Shown here piece after piece: positions 10,201-20,593 of a stretch of 64,000 nt of DNA. A program made the translations under genes and the position numbers. This DNA comes from Eudorina sp. 2006-703-Eu-15. Lineage: Eukaryota > Chlorophyta > Chlorophyceae > Chlamydomonadales > Volvocaceae. Location: the NCBI GenBank assembly GCA_003117195.1, contig BDSI01000050.1, positions 1 through 64,000 of the forward strand. Reading direction: 5' to 3'. The first letter of the stretch is position 1. The number at the start of each line of letters is the position of its first letter. The notes under the pieces are model-generated. The model saw only the letters and a program-made list of their open reading frames with translations. It was not told the origin of the DNA and searched no databases.

Positions 10201-12925
10201 TCGCGGTCAGGTACGGGGGGGGGTACTTGGGCGCCCACCTGCCTGGCCCGGCCCGTGTCTGGCGGGGGGGGGGTACCGCAGGAGCTGGGGTCTGGCTTGG
10301 GTCTGTTGGTGGCGGAGGAAGCGCACCCCTCCCTGCCTCCCTGCCTGCCCTACCCAAGGGACCGGACCAGGGACCCCGCTGGGGTGGATGGGTGAATGGA
10401 GGCGGCGCCTCACGTGTTGGACCTCACCTTCCTTACTGATCGCCACCGACGTAAACCCCTAGCAGTGCAGCCCCACAACGGCATAGTAGTGGCTGCCTGC
10501 TGACGACAAACGACTGCATCTAGCTGATGTCGTGTTGTGTTGTGTTGTGTTGGTCGGAATGTGTTGCATATCGGTACGCGACGACCGGTAGGCCAGGGGC
10601 CCTCTTGCGTGGCTCCCCGAAACAAAATTCCCCGCGCAGATTTGTTGTCGGCGCGATGGATCAGGCAGTACCAACGGTGTACGCTCCCACCCTGCACCAC
10701 CCCACCCCACTCCGCGCCGGTCCCCTGCCTCCCTCCTTGCTCCCTTCCTCCCTCCCTTCCTCCCTCCCTTCCTCCCTCCTCCCTCCCTCCCTCCCTCCCT
10801 CCCTTCCTCCCTGCCTCCCTCACTCCCTCGCTCCGCAGCATCGTGGTGAACCGCACCCGCTCGCCGCACTGGTCGGTGGGCAAGGCGACCCCGCTGCTGG
10901 CCAACCCGCGGGAGCTGCGATGGCGCATGAAGCTGCCGCACGCGGCGCTGGATAAGCTCGAGGTGGGTGGGCGGGTGCTGGGCAGGGAGCGCGCAAGCGA
11001 GGCAGCGCTGTACGGTATAGTACGTGCGCAGTCATCCAGGTTATCATAGAGAGGCGAGCCGCCTGCCGGCCGTGCGTGCTGCCACCTTGAACCCACAGGG
11101 GGCGAGACCCCACAGGGAGAGAGACCCCACAGGGGAAGGGGCAGGGGCAGGGGTCATCGGTGCCCTCCTACCAGAGGGAGATGCCCCGCGCGTCTGTCCT
11201 GTGACGTTTTCCAAGGTGCCCCGTCCCCGCCGGTCTTTAGAGGGTTAGAGGCTTATGAGCACCCTGATGATGCGACATCACATGACATAGCATCACATGG
11301 AATTGCGTCATGGCGTCAACCGCGTTCCTGATGGTGGGAGCTGGTTGGCTGATCCCCATGTTGAGCATCTGGTTTGAGCAACCGGCTCTTGACCTTCAAC
11401 CGAACCTCGTTTCTTGTCGGTTGGGGGTTGGCTTCGTCGGTTGAGGGTGATGCTTAACACCATGGTTGACCCATGGGTCGGGGCCCCTGCAGGAGCTGGA
11501 GGACCGGATCGAGGAGGCGCTGGATGCGGCGCTGCCGGAGGACAAGGTGGGCTGGGTGACTGGGTGGGTGATTGGGTGGGTGGGCTGGGTGGGTGATTGG
11601 GTGGGTGGGTGGGTGGGCTGGGTGACTGGGTGGGTGGGCTGGGTGGGTGATTGGGTGGGTGGGTGGGTGGGCTGGGTGATTGGGTGGGTGGGCTGGGTGG
11701 GTGATTGGGTGGGTGGGTGGGTGGGCTGGGTGACTGGGTGGGTGAGTGGGTGGGTGGGTGGGTGGGCAGGGTTGGGTGGGTGGGTGGGTCTGTTGATGAT
11801 GCGGTGGGCGTGCCGGTGTGATCCCACCTTAGGCAGCGCGTTCTAGACATGGCGCGAAACGATTGTTTAGTCGTAGCCGCACATACATACTGCAGGGGGG
11901 GGTAGGGTAATCCTGCGGCGTAAAGTATGCGGCGTGGCACGTACACGGCGGCAGGCCGTCCACCTCATGCGCTCTTGACCCAATATCTCCCGCACACACG
12001 GTAACACAGGTCCGTCACACGATGGCCAAGGTCAGCGTCGTCAAGTTCGTCGACTCGGGCGCCGAGATAGCCGCCAAGGTGCGTCCATACATCTGCGTTT
12101 CGGATGTCCGCGCTGCAATCACGGCATGGTCCACCACACACACATACACATGTGGTCGTGTCATCCGGGCAAATTCGAAGTGCGCAAGATTCGATGACTC
12201 TAAGCGCATGACTGTGAGACCGCACAATGCACAATGCCTGTCGGTAGGGGTGTGGGGCACCTAGCGGATGATGGTGTACACGGCCGCGCACACACGGCTG
12301 CGCGAAAGGGGCTCACGCCCACTGCTGCTTCCGGCGCCCGCTGCTGCATGCATGCATGCATGCAGGTCAACCTGGCGTGGCGACTGAGCAACCTGGCGCC
12401 GCAGCCCCTGGAGCGCATGGAGAAGCAGGAGGAGCTCATCCAGGTGGGTGACATGATGACGTGTCGCTGCCATACTCGCACGTCCGTCCGAATAGGCAAT
12501 TAGCGTGGCAGCGCACACAGTCTGGATGAGCGCGAAGATGTGCGGGGGGGGAGGGGGCAATGCAAGGCATGTCGCCATCACCCCTTGGACTCCCAGTGTT
12601 GATTGCGCATCGTCCATCCTGGGTGGTGGTTCGCCTTGGCTTGTTCCCATGCCAAGGCCCCCAAGGCCCGAAGGCATGGGGGCCTTGGCATGCGGTGATG
12701 GGGATCCGCGGCGTGGTTGGGTGGTCGGTTGTGGCTGGCCGGTTGGGCCCTTCACGACGGGTTTTCAGCCCGTAAATGCCGCTCGCTCCCGTCCCATCCC
12801 GTCACGTCACGTCCTGTCCCGTCACGTCACGTCCTGTCCGGTCCCGTCCTGTCCTGCAGAGCGCCATGCTGTCCCTCCAGAAGGTGGTCCGCAGCTACGG
12901 CGGAATCTTCCAGACGGCGGCGTAA
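4252..12925 (+). CDS. MscS-family mechanosensitive ion channel, probably organellar
   Basis: Exons: 4252-4276, 4651-4880, (5904-5954 uncertain), 6157-6330, 7083-7362, 7804-7871, 8473-8609, 9106-9175, 9487-9587, 9826-9886, 10113-10210, 10839-10962, 11493-11546, 12010-12078, 12366-12443, 12860-12925; phases agree throughout, giving 544 aa, or 561 with the uncertain exon. The first two exons encode an Arg/Ser-rich transit-like leader beginning MALASLRQ. Hydrophobic helices follow. The pore helix region reads GGASGIIIGLATQQVLGNFV, then RPFVAGEYI and a beta domain with VTVPNQVIA, all in the MscS order. MscS proteins open under membrane tension and release osmolytes; in plants and Chlamydomonas, members sit in plastid membranes. 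The family is firm from 6157 on; the leader exons rest on splice sites, phase and composition only. Confidence 0.88.
6331..6420. repeat. 19-bp minisatellite seeded by a splice donor
   Basis: Just after the exon ending at 6330, the unit GTAGGCACTCGTACAGGAG repeats almost five times. Each unit junction recreates CAGGAG|GTAGGC, the sequence of the donor actually used, so the intron begins with a row of nearly identical potential 5' splice sites. As 19 is not a multiple of three, use of a downstream copy would shift the frame. Confidence 0.95.
7430..7460 (+). repeat. Fragment of interspersed repeat R2
   Basis: AGGCAGGGCAGGAGTGCGTG followed by ACATGCAAGGG matches the 5' end of the fuller R2 copies at 39519 and 46416. 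It lies in a channel-gene intron, same orientation. Confidence 0.5.
7580..7611. repeat. Repeat R3, copy 1
   Basis: About 32 bp ending AAGCCCACCCATAACCG, next to a TG run. A second copy with two substitutions is at 57242-57274. It lies in an intron of the channel gene. Confidence 0.7.
9031..9075. repeat. 10-bp tandem repeat GCCCCCAACC
   Basis: Four perfect units and a decayed fifth just before the acceptor at 9105; the repeat supplies the pyrimidine-rich stretch of this intron. Confidence 0.9.
10724..10832. repeat. Long CCTT/CCCT pyrimidine tract
   Basis: About 110 nt of almost pure C and T units (CCCTCCTT-like) end at the acceptor CAG of the exon at 10839. It acts as, or expanded from, the polypyrimidine tract. 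The complementary strand is a purine mirror-like run that could form triplex DNA. Confidence 0.85.
11547..11790. repeat. GGGT/GGCTGGGTGA minisatellite at a donor
   Basis: The intron starts directly with this array: GTGGGCTGGGTGA and GTGGGTGATTGG units recur for ~240 bp. The coding strand is rich in GGG runs at short spacing, a G-quadruplex-prone pattern in the pre-mRNA. Donor-like GTGGGT recurs many times. The long open frame on the opposite strand is a low-complexity artefact. Confidence 0.9.
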
Positions 12926-14002
12926 CACGTCCCTCCTCCCTCCCTTGCGCGGACACCTCGAGAAGGGGCGCGAGAGTACCCAGCAGGACGTAGCGGACCA
13001 ACGAAAGTGTAGTGACGCCAGTGAGCACCCAGAGTCGGTCGGTTTTGACGCGCGAACGACCCCTTTAGTGACCCCCCTGGGGGTGAGGGATGTGAGCACG
13101 GGATGCACAGTGCAGTATGGCTTGTGTGGGTGACTACGTACGGCACAACTGAAAGGGTGAGGGCCAGCAGAGCGGTTTTCCTCAATGGGGGCCGTTTCCT
13201 CGATATCACTGGGATCACGTCTAGCCCTCGCCCACAACAGTCATGCCGGGACTCTGCCAGGAGACTGAAATGCATAGAGCATTGCGTTAGAAAAGCAGTG
13301 GAGTGGCAAAGGTGTTTTGGAGAGGATTTTTGCGCGCTAGGGTGGGCTAGCCTACTGTATCATGTGAAGTACTGTCCTAGAGAAATGTTGCTTCGTGAGC
13401 TACAGCGTGCCTGCCTCTGCGGAGAGTGACCACGAAGCGTGTGGGGTTACCGTATTAGTAGATGTGTGTGCGGCTTGAACGTGTGTATCGTGTGTATTAC
13501 AAGTGTACATGGCGGTTCGGACGCGCGCGGCCGGCTTTTCCACGCGAATTCGTTCGATGGCAGATAGGGCGTGAGCAGGGCTCTGCGCTGCCGATGCAGT
13601 GACAGAACCCTACAGCTGTGAATAACCTTGCCCGTCACTCCGTTGGTCGTGTCTTTCAATGCGATGAACGGTCGATGTGATGTGCCTTTGGTGCTTTTAT
13701 TCGATTCCCGGAATGCGTCACTGCCGCTGATTGTCGAGGTGACCATGTCCCTCTACTTCAGGCCGTACTGACGTGGTGAGTTATCCGTACGGTTAGGTCG
13801 TGCGGGAGATTTTGTCTGTGGGCCCACACAGGCCATTCTCCACTTAAAGACCACAGAGGGCCTTCCGGTTGACGTTCGAACGTCAGTCAGTCGGGAGGCA
13901 GGTAAGCTGCCGCTTCCAATCCAAGTGTACAGTGAAGCGTTCCTCGCGGTGGTCAACGCGAACACAGGGCATCATGTTCCATGTACCGGTTGATTCCACC
14001 AC
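12926..14002. other. Intergenic, with a broken open frame on minus
   Basis: Tail-to-tail space between the channel gene and the minus-strand gene ending at 14003. From 13965 down to 13447 the minus strand is open for ~173 codons except one TAG (near 13750). Its codons are not GC-biased and no family was recognised; it may be a decayed mobile-element fragment or chance. A minus-strand TGTAA at 13501-13497 could serve the gene ending at 14003. Confidence 0.4.
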
Positions 14003-14459
14003 TCACATGGTGGCCAGATGAGCCCTAGGGAAGTCCTCCCACGGGACACGAATCACGGAGGTCAGGGTCTCGTGCAGCTCGTCCGCATCACCGCCCTCGC
14101 CATCTGCCACGGCACGGCCGCAGTCGCAGCAGGGGCCGTTGGTCACCTCGCCCTCCCTCAGGGGCGCCACCCTCCCTCGACTGAGCGGCACACACGTCTG
14201 TCCACCAAAGGGGGGGGTTCGGGTCTCTTCAACTCTGGACCTCTGTTACGGCCACATCCTGCAACACCATCGCCCGCCTTGAACACGCCTACCGTACCCC
14301 GAATTCAAGACGCGCTACAACCTCAGGAGCGTCAGGAACGTGGTAGGTGGATCATGCACCTGGGCAAGACCGCAGAGGTGCACCTGCAGCAAGTGGACGC
14401 TCGCTCGTGAACCGTCAATGCCCCATGGGAAGTCTAGGGAAGTGCAACAGACGAAATCC
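14003..14459 (-). CDS. Unrecognised gene, last two exons only
   Basis: Two minus-strand exons join in phase: 14459-14360 (after a TCTTTTCCAG acceptor) and 14197-14003 (after TTTGGTGGACAG), ending ATG-TGA. Codons are strongly GC-ended, as in the real genes here. The predicted tail contains GPCCDCGRAVADGEGGDADE and then VIRVPWEDFPRAHLAT. The cysteine cluster is notable, but I recognise no family. Upstream exons, probably between 14460 and 15250, were not resolved. An alternative is that AT|GTGAGT at the end is a donor and the gene continues. It would be co-directional with, and just downstream of, the GT90 gene. Confidence 0.4.
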
Positions 14460-14499
14460 CTGGAAAAGAGACGAGCGCTGCCGCGTTGCGTGGCACACC

Positions 14500-15295
14500 C
14501 GCCAGTCAGCGGCTGCAATTCAGGCATGACACTGTCCCGTGATCGGGCTTTCGGATTGCACGTGTGGGCGTAATGCGCGCGTGCAACAATCTGCGGCCCA
14601 ACCACCTTGGCAGCCCCCTTCAGCCGCCCACCCCGCGCCCACTGGCAGTTGCAGTTGGCATGGTGCAGAAGAAACAGCGACGGTACCGTACATGTCCGAA
14701 GTACGGCACATCCTATAACTAGCGACCGTACACGCAGACCTGCGGGCGCCACAGGGCGCGTCGCCCACACGCGGCCGAGGGTCGGTGAGACCGCCCGCAC
14801 CCGCGCATCCGAGCTGCAGGGTCAACAGCATGTATTGACGCACCGCCCGTCGCGCGCTGCGCAACACACCCAACGCCGAACTGGTGTTCACGCATACATA
14901 CAAAGTACATGTGAAACGGCACACCGTCAAAGCCATGCATGCGGCTGCTCACCCGCCTCCGCCCAACTGCCAGCGCGACCCTCGGGACTGCCTGCCTGAG
15001 CACAAGTACCGTGTCAGACCCACTGACCCCCCGACTGTGACGGAGCGCACGAGGTCCCCCAAACCCAGGGATCACCCAATCTGGTGCGGTGCGCTGTGTG
15101 GCCTGCAGTGGCCCGAGAAGGAGCAGAAAAACATGACGCCCGCATCTTGCCAGCTGTCATCATCAACGTTCAGCACGCAGCCGCCGTGCTGCGGGCTACC
15201 TCACATCCCACACGAGCATATGTAGCTGTTCGGAACGCGCCGCTTACCGTACATATGTACTACATCCGTTAGATATATTCTATCGCTGACCCTGC
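14500..15295. other. Unresolved stretch below the GT90 stop
   Basis: It should hold the 5' exons of the gene ending at 14003 and the 3' UTR of the GT90 gene. Some minus-strand segments look coding (for example around 14800-14722, starting VRAVSPTLGRVWATRPVAPA), but no phase-consistent chain was found. No TGTAA was seen for the GT90 gene here. Confidence 0.3.
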
Positions 15296-18200
15296 CTATC
15301 GCCGCCGCCGTCGCCGCACCCTCGCGAAAGCCCGCATCTGCTCCATAAGGCCCACGAGCGTCATTCCGCCGCCGCCCTCCTCTTCACTGCCCTGCCCCTC
15401 CCCGCCCGCCGGCGCGGGCCATTCGAGGTTCTCCACAAACTCCTCCATGTCTGTTAGGAGCGAGTTGTAGTACACCAGCGCGCGTTTGACGTACATCGCC
15501 TTTCCATGTTGCGACAGGAAGGTGTAGGCAAATTGCTGCGCGTCGGCTGCGATGCGTTGACACCGCCCCGGATCCGCCTCCAACGACTTGATGGTCTGCG
15601 AGGCGGGGCCGGCCGGCGGGCACCGACACGCCGAGTCAGTTCACCAATGCTCAGTCATCCATTCCTGGTAGCCTTCGGGCCAGCTCGCCCGCTCGCCCTT
15701 CGTTAGGAAAAGGTGTTGGACGACGGCTCTCCCAGCGCTGTACGAGCGAGCATGTGATGCCTTGCTGCGTCGCTGGAAAACGCCTCGTCATCCCGACTCC
15801 CTCCCCCGTGATGTGTCCGCCCCGCCCCAAGAGCTGGAAGGCCGCTGCCGGGCAGCCAGGTGGGCCTCCTCGCTGCCGGGCAGCCAGGTGGGCCTCCACG
15901 CTGCCGGGCAGCCAGGTGGGCCTCCACGCTGCCGGGCAGCCAGGTGGGCCTCCACGCTGCCGGGCAGCCAGGTGGGCCTCCACGCTGCCGGCAGGTGGGC
16001 CTGCCTGCTCGACCTCGACATGGCGGCAAAGCCACACCGCCCCAGGCCCCCGCTGACCCGAGCGATGGAGCCCCAAAATGAACATTCCCTGTTTTTAACT
16101 CCCTGAGACCTAACCGCGCGTTGCGCGAGGACCGAAGCCTCAGGCCCCCAAAGCCATGCCGCCTGTCCACATACCTGCAGTACGTTGTCCTTGGTGAATG
16201 GCACGAAGTGAACATCGGGCTTCAGCGACCTGGACGTGCACCCCGCAGTCGCCGGGAAGACAAGAGTTGGGCGGCAGAGCAGCACGGCAGGTATTTGGCC
16301 AGATCCTTTCATGTCATCATCGCTGGAACGCGACACCGAAATTCCTCTTTTCAGCCAGGCGAGGTCGGGCGAGACCCCAGGATCAACCACCAGCAGCGGG
16401 GGCTTGGACACCCCAGACGACACCCCGAACACCGCGGTCCGACCGTCAACCCCGGTCGTGAGCGCATTTCCACCGGTGCGCACCGGTGGTATCGTCTGTT
16501 TGTGGAGCGTCCAGTCGGGTGGTGAGGGGCCCAGCCCACGCAACCACCCTAGACCCATTAATGGCACAGCTTGATTAACGCTTCATTGCCAGTCCGCTTC
16601 CTTCCCACACACGGAAGCGCCTGCGATCGACCCACCTGTAGTAGTACTCGATCCAGGGAGTTGTCTCCTGCAATCAAGCAAGCCAACGCGCCACACGGAC
16701 CACGACACCGTACGTAACCGGCTGGGCCAGCGGGGCTAGGGGGCTAGGGACGCGCATGCGGCACGCGCGCACATGAACAACTCCCCCTGCCATGCAGGTT
16801 CCTCACAACATAAATACTTATAGCTGCTTCTGAGCGCGCCCGAGTTCGTTTCCGGTTTTGGTTTTCTTTTTTACCATCCCCCCGTTGCTTAAACCCCAGG
16901 CCATGCGCCCGGAACCTGTGGCCCCCGACGAAGGGCGGCTGCTGGTCGATGGCACTCCTCACCCGGGGACTCGGCCCCGCGCCGGCCACCTTACCTTGAG
17001 TACCACGCTGTTCGTCCCCAGCAGCTTCCCCAGCCGGCACGACGCGGTGAAGCCGTCTGCCGAAATCAGGTAGCGGTAGCGCGCGTGGTCCGGGATGGGC
17101 ACAAAGTCGACCTGGGGCGTTGTGCGAAGGGGGGAGGGGGCGGCCGCCGGGATCGTCGGGTGGGCGGTAGACCCCACAGTGGTGGCGCGCTCAGGGCGCC
17201 CGGCAGGCGGTGAGGCAGGTGGCAGGTCAGCGTTGGGATGAGGTCATGGAACCCCCTTCGGCATCATGAGCACCTGGCCATGGGCGAAACCGTCCACACC
17301 CACACCCACACACCCCACACACGGTCTGTTCTTTAGGGCTGGGTTAGCAGCCCGTGGCCAGCGTCGGGCCCGGCCAGATATGTAGCGATACACACACTCA
17401 CCATTCTAGTTTCCCACCCCACGCACACGCTCGGCTTTCTCACTACACACACACACACTCTCTGGACGGAGCCTTTCATTCAGCTTGCGTTCAACCCGTG
17501 GACGCGCCCGCCCCCGCATCCGCTGCCCCACTTGCCAGCTGGATGTCCTTCCGCTTGCTGAGGTTGTTGGTGATGCCCGCGTCTATCAGCCGGGCGCCCT
17601 CGGGGTCAGTCCGCTGCAGCTCGATGATCCACAGCCGCGTGCAGTTGGGCCGCATCTGGGCCTGCAGGGTGTGGCCGCAGCGCAGGGGGCGGGGGGCCGC
17701 GGAACAAACATGGAAGCGCGGGCGGGATGCAAAGGAGAGATGCCACCGGCGTGAGAGAGTGTGAGGAAGAGGTAGAGAGTAGTTGCAAAGTTTAGAAGAT
17801 GAGGTGGCAGCCCGGTGGTGGTATGTTCATCGCCGGGCCAGACTGCTGTTGGGAAGGTAGGTGCAGCATGGCAAGCAACGGCCCACACACATAACCCTGT
17901 GGACGCATGCGGGCAGCACCATTGCGGCACCAACGTGGGCTGACCACCAGGGGTTGGAACAGCGAAGCGCCCGGGGCTGCGGCCCCTCAGTCCCTCCCCA
18001 CACACACCTGCATCGCGGCGCGCATGATCGCCTTGTTCTTCTTCTTCTCCCAGGGGTAGAACACCAGATTCTCGTACACGTGGTTGAAGAACGGCAGCAG
18101 CACGTCCGTCTCGTTGGACGTCTTCGCCTGGTAGTCCCAGCTCTTGATGAGCGAGAAGACGGGCACGGTGCAGCGGGGCGCCTTGCCGACCCGTGGGTCA

Positions 18201-20158
18201 TCCTCCCGGTAGCAGCGCCCCTCGTCCCACACGTTCATCAGGAACACCGTATCCGGGAAGACCAGCCCCGCTCGGGTGCCGTTGCGGAGGCCCTGCACGA
18301 CGGCCTTCATCTGCGCCGGGCTTCCCCAGGGCGGTCCGGCGCGGGGGCGGGGCGGGGCGGGGCGCGGAAGCGAGAGACAGGGGCGGGCTGCGGGTGGGTA
18401 AGTGGGTGCATAGGTGGACGCGCGGCCGAATGCGCCACCGGTGAACGCGACCCCCCGGGATTACGAGTTTTACGTGTGTGCATGGCCCGGAAGCTTCTTA
18501 TGTCACACTGCGCGTACGCATGACGCACAGGGAACGTGGCACTGCCATCCGCAGCCCTGCCCTGCCCTGGCGTGGGCTGTGCGGCCACCCAGCAGCTGCC
18601 TCCTTGTCACCGTTTTAACATGTCGCCCGCGAACCGGTGCGATGGAGGGCCCGAAGGACCACAGCACCCGGCAAACGGCAACCCCCCCCCGGCTCGCTGT
18701 CCCCCGGTGTCCACTCGGTGCACGCAATGTCAATTCGCACCACCCGCCGCCACAACGGGTGGCACTACCCACCGCCAGGTCACCGCGGGTCCCGATCGCT
18801 CGGCTCGCATCCACGGGACGGCAGATCGCTACCGCCCCAATCGCCGTTACCCGGACGTTCTCCGCCACTGCCTCTGACCCGACCCCTTTGCCCCCTCCAA
18901 CCCGGGAACCCACCCGGCTCATGGTGAGACCCATGGGTCGCGACGCCAGCGGGAAAAACGCGATCCGGTTCTGCTTAATGACCACCAGGCTGAGGTACTT
19001 CTGCGGCCGGCCCTTGACCAGGGTATCGACTAGCCGGTACAGCTGCCGTACGCTGTACTTGGTGCCGCTCCACGGCACCCAGTCCGCGTTCTGATTGTCC
19101 CTGCGGGTAATTCGAAAGGAGGCGGGCCACGGTTCGAGCGGGGGCTGGCACTGGATTGTTGGATGGGGCACCAGCACAGGGGGCCGGTGGTGATACTCCG
19201 TCCGCGACGGCGGAGATGTGCGATATGGCGCAAGACTGCCTCTCGACTCCCGGTCGGGACTACCCGGTCCACCTTGTGCCGGTTACAACATATGCCTTTG
19301 GCGCAGCCGCCCTCCCACTGGGGGGTGGCCCCACATGGGATTAGAGGCGGTCGGTGTTGTGGCACAGTGGCGCCAGGACTGCGCCAGCTGTGCCAACCCA
19401 CACTCCGTCAACGGGCCGGGCCATGCGTGACTTATGCTGGCGCAATAGTGGGGCACCTTTATGTCTGTGGAAGTGGGGTTTGCCGCCCCACAGTCGGCAC
19501 GCACGGCCGCAATCTGTGCCGAGGAAACTGCGAAAGCATGCCGTCAAGGCACTCCGATAACCGGGAGAGGGGGAGGGAGGCTTGCGCCAACTATCAACCT
19601 CCCAGTGCTCGGCGCACATTGAGCCAGACGCTTGGGTCCGTGGCAGGTACGTCAACTGCGAGTTGCTGGCGATCCCGCGCCTTCAAGCATTCTGATACGT
19701 GCGTTCATGGGCGCCTCTGGCTAAGTGCTTGATCTGTGCGTCCCGTGGCTGTTACGGTAGTTCGCGAAAGCACGCAGCTACTGCCAGGGCTCCGACCGGT
19801 CGCCGTCGACCTAGCCATTCTCGAGCGCTACCGTAATACGTGTGCCCAAGTGGACGGAGCCGAAACACTGCTTACCTATAGATGTTAACCATCTCCTCCT
19901 CGGAAATTGCCCGATGGAAACCCGACGCTTGTGTCAGTACAACTGGTGCGTCATCGGCCTGTGCCTGTAGCAGCCATGTTTTCGCATGGGCCAAAGGTCA
20001 ACAGATGGCGGGCCGAATACGTCGACCATCGCCCCAGACGAGTAGCCAATTACCTGCGCTGACTTCCAGAGCAACTGCGCGAGAATGAAGACCATCATCC
20101 AGAGCCTTCGGAAAGAGCTGCATGTCGTTTGCAGCGGTAACGGGCTGTAATTTCCCAT
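15296..20158 (-). CDS. GT90 (CAP10/KDEL-type) glycosyltransferase
   Basis: Minus-strand exons: 20158-20054, 19655-19402 (3' end uncertain), 19100-18914, 18310-18008, 17661-17536, 17111-16995, 16667-16636, 16229-16175, 15595-15296; 492 aa, all phases agree. Exon 1 has a short hydrophobic signal anchor (MMVFILAQLLW), as in type II Golgi enzymes. The C-terminal half carries the GT90 pattern: WEKKKNKAIMR, then RYRYLISADGFTASCRLGKL with LLGTNSVVLK, TPWIEYYYRSLKPDVHFVPF and a final helix CQRIAADAQQFAYTFLS. GT90 members transfer sugars such as xylose or glucose to protein or wall glycans in the secretory pathway; the substrate here is unknown. The 17536 junction needs a GC donor. The protein ends in a six-arginine run. 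Confidence 0.88.
15844..16003. repeat. 28-bp minisatellite in last GT90 intron
   Basis: Five full copies and a truncated sixth of a 28-bp unit containing GGGCAGCCAGGTGGGCCTCC. It lies inside the intron between 16175 and 15595. Open frames across it on both strands are artefacts; the GT90 reading runs directly from DNVLQ to TIKSLEADP across this intron. Confidence 0.95.
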
Positions 20159-20593
20159 AGCACTTACAACATCCAAAAATGCGCGTGAGGTGGTCACATT
20201 GGAGTCAAGGAACGACTTATATGAGACTGATGAATAAGGAAAAGAATGGAAACGTTACATTGCCGAAAAGCATTCTTGTCTGAACCATATCAAGCCGGTC
20301 AAGGCAATCGTATGGACTCTTGCTGTAGCCACCGCTGTATTTCATCAAAGATGAATCTAGCTGCATGAGGAAGCATCAGCTGTCAGCCTGTTGACTACTT
20401 GTAGTACGAAAGCGTACGGGCCTGATAAATAACCAACCAACCCTGTCCGGTAATTGCTTCTTGTTTTTCTTTCTGAGCGATTGCGGTCGATAACTGAGCA
20501 ATTATTATCATTTGAGACTGGACGTATGTTGAGCCGTATGTAACACTCGGAAAAGGACTCCAACTGGACGGTTGCAAGCCAAGCTTGTGCCAC
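20159..20593. promoter_or_regulatory. Divergent promoter region, GT90 / methyltransferase-like gene
   Basis: The two ATGs are 435 bp apart in head-to-head orientation, so both promoters must share this AT-richer stretch. No clear TATA box was identified. Co-regulation is possible but not shown. Confidence 0.5.

Noticed and set aside
11308..11946. 212-aa Thr/Pro/His-rich frame on the minus strand
   Set aside because: Low-complexity shadow of the GGGT minisatellite in a channel-gene intron.
13447..13965. ~173-codon minus-strand stretch with one stop
   Set aside because: Considered as a retroelement remnant, but no motif was recognised; kept only as a note in the intergenic entry.
15844..16003. 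Direct repeats that could suggest a CRISPR array
   Set aside because: Units are contiguous with no unique spacers; ordinary minisatellite in an intron.
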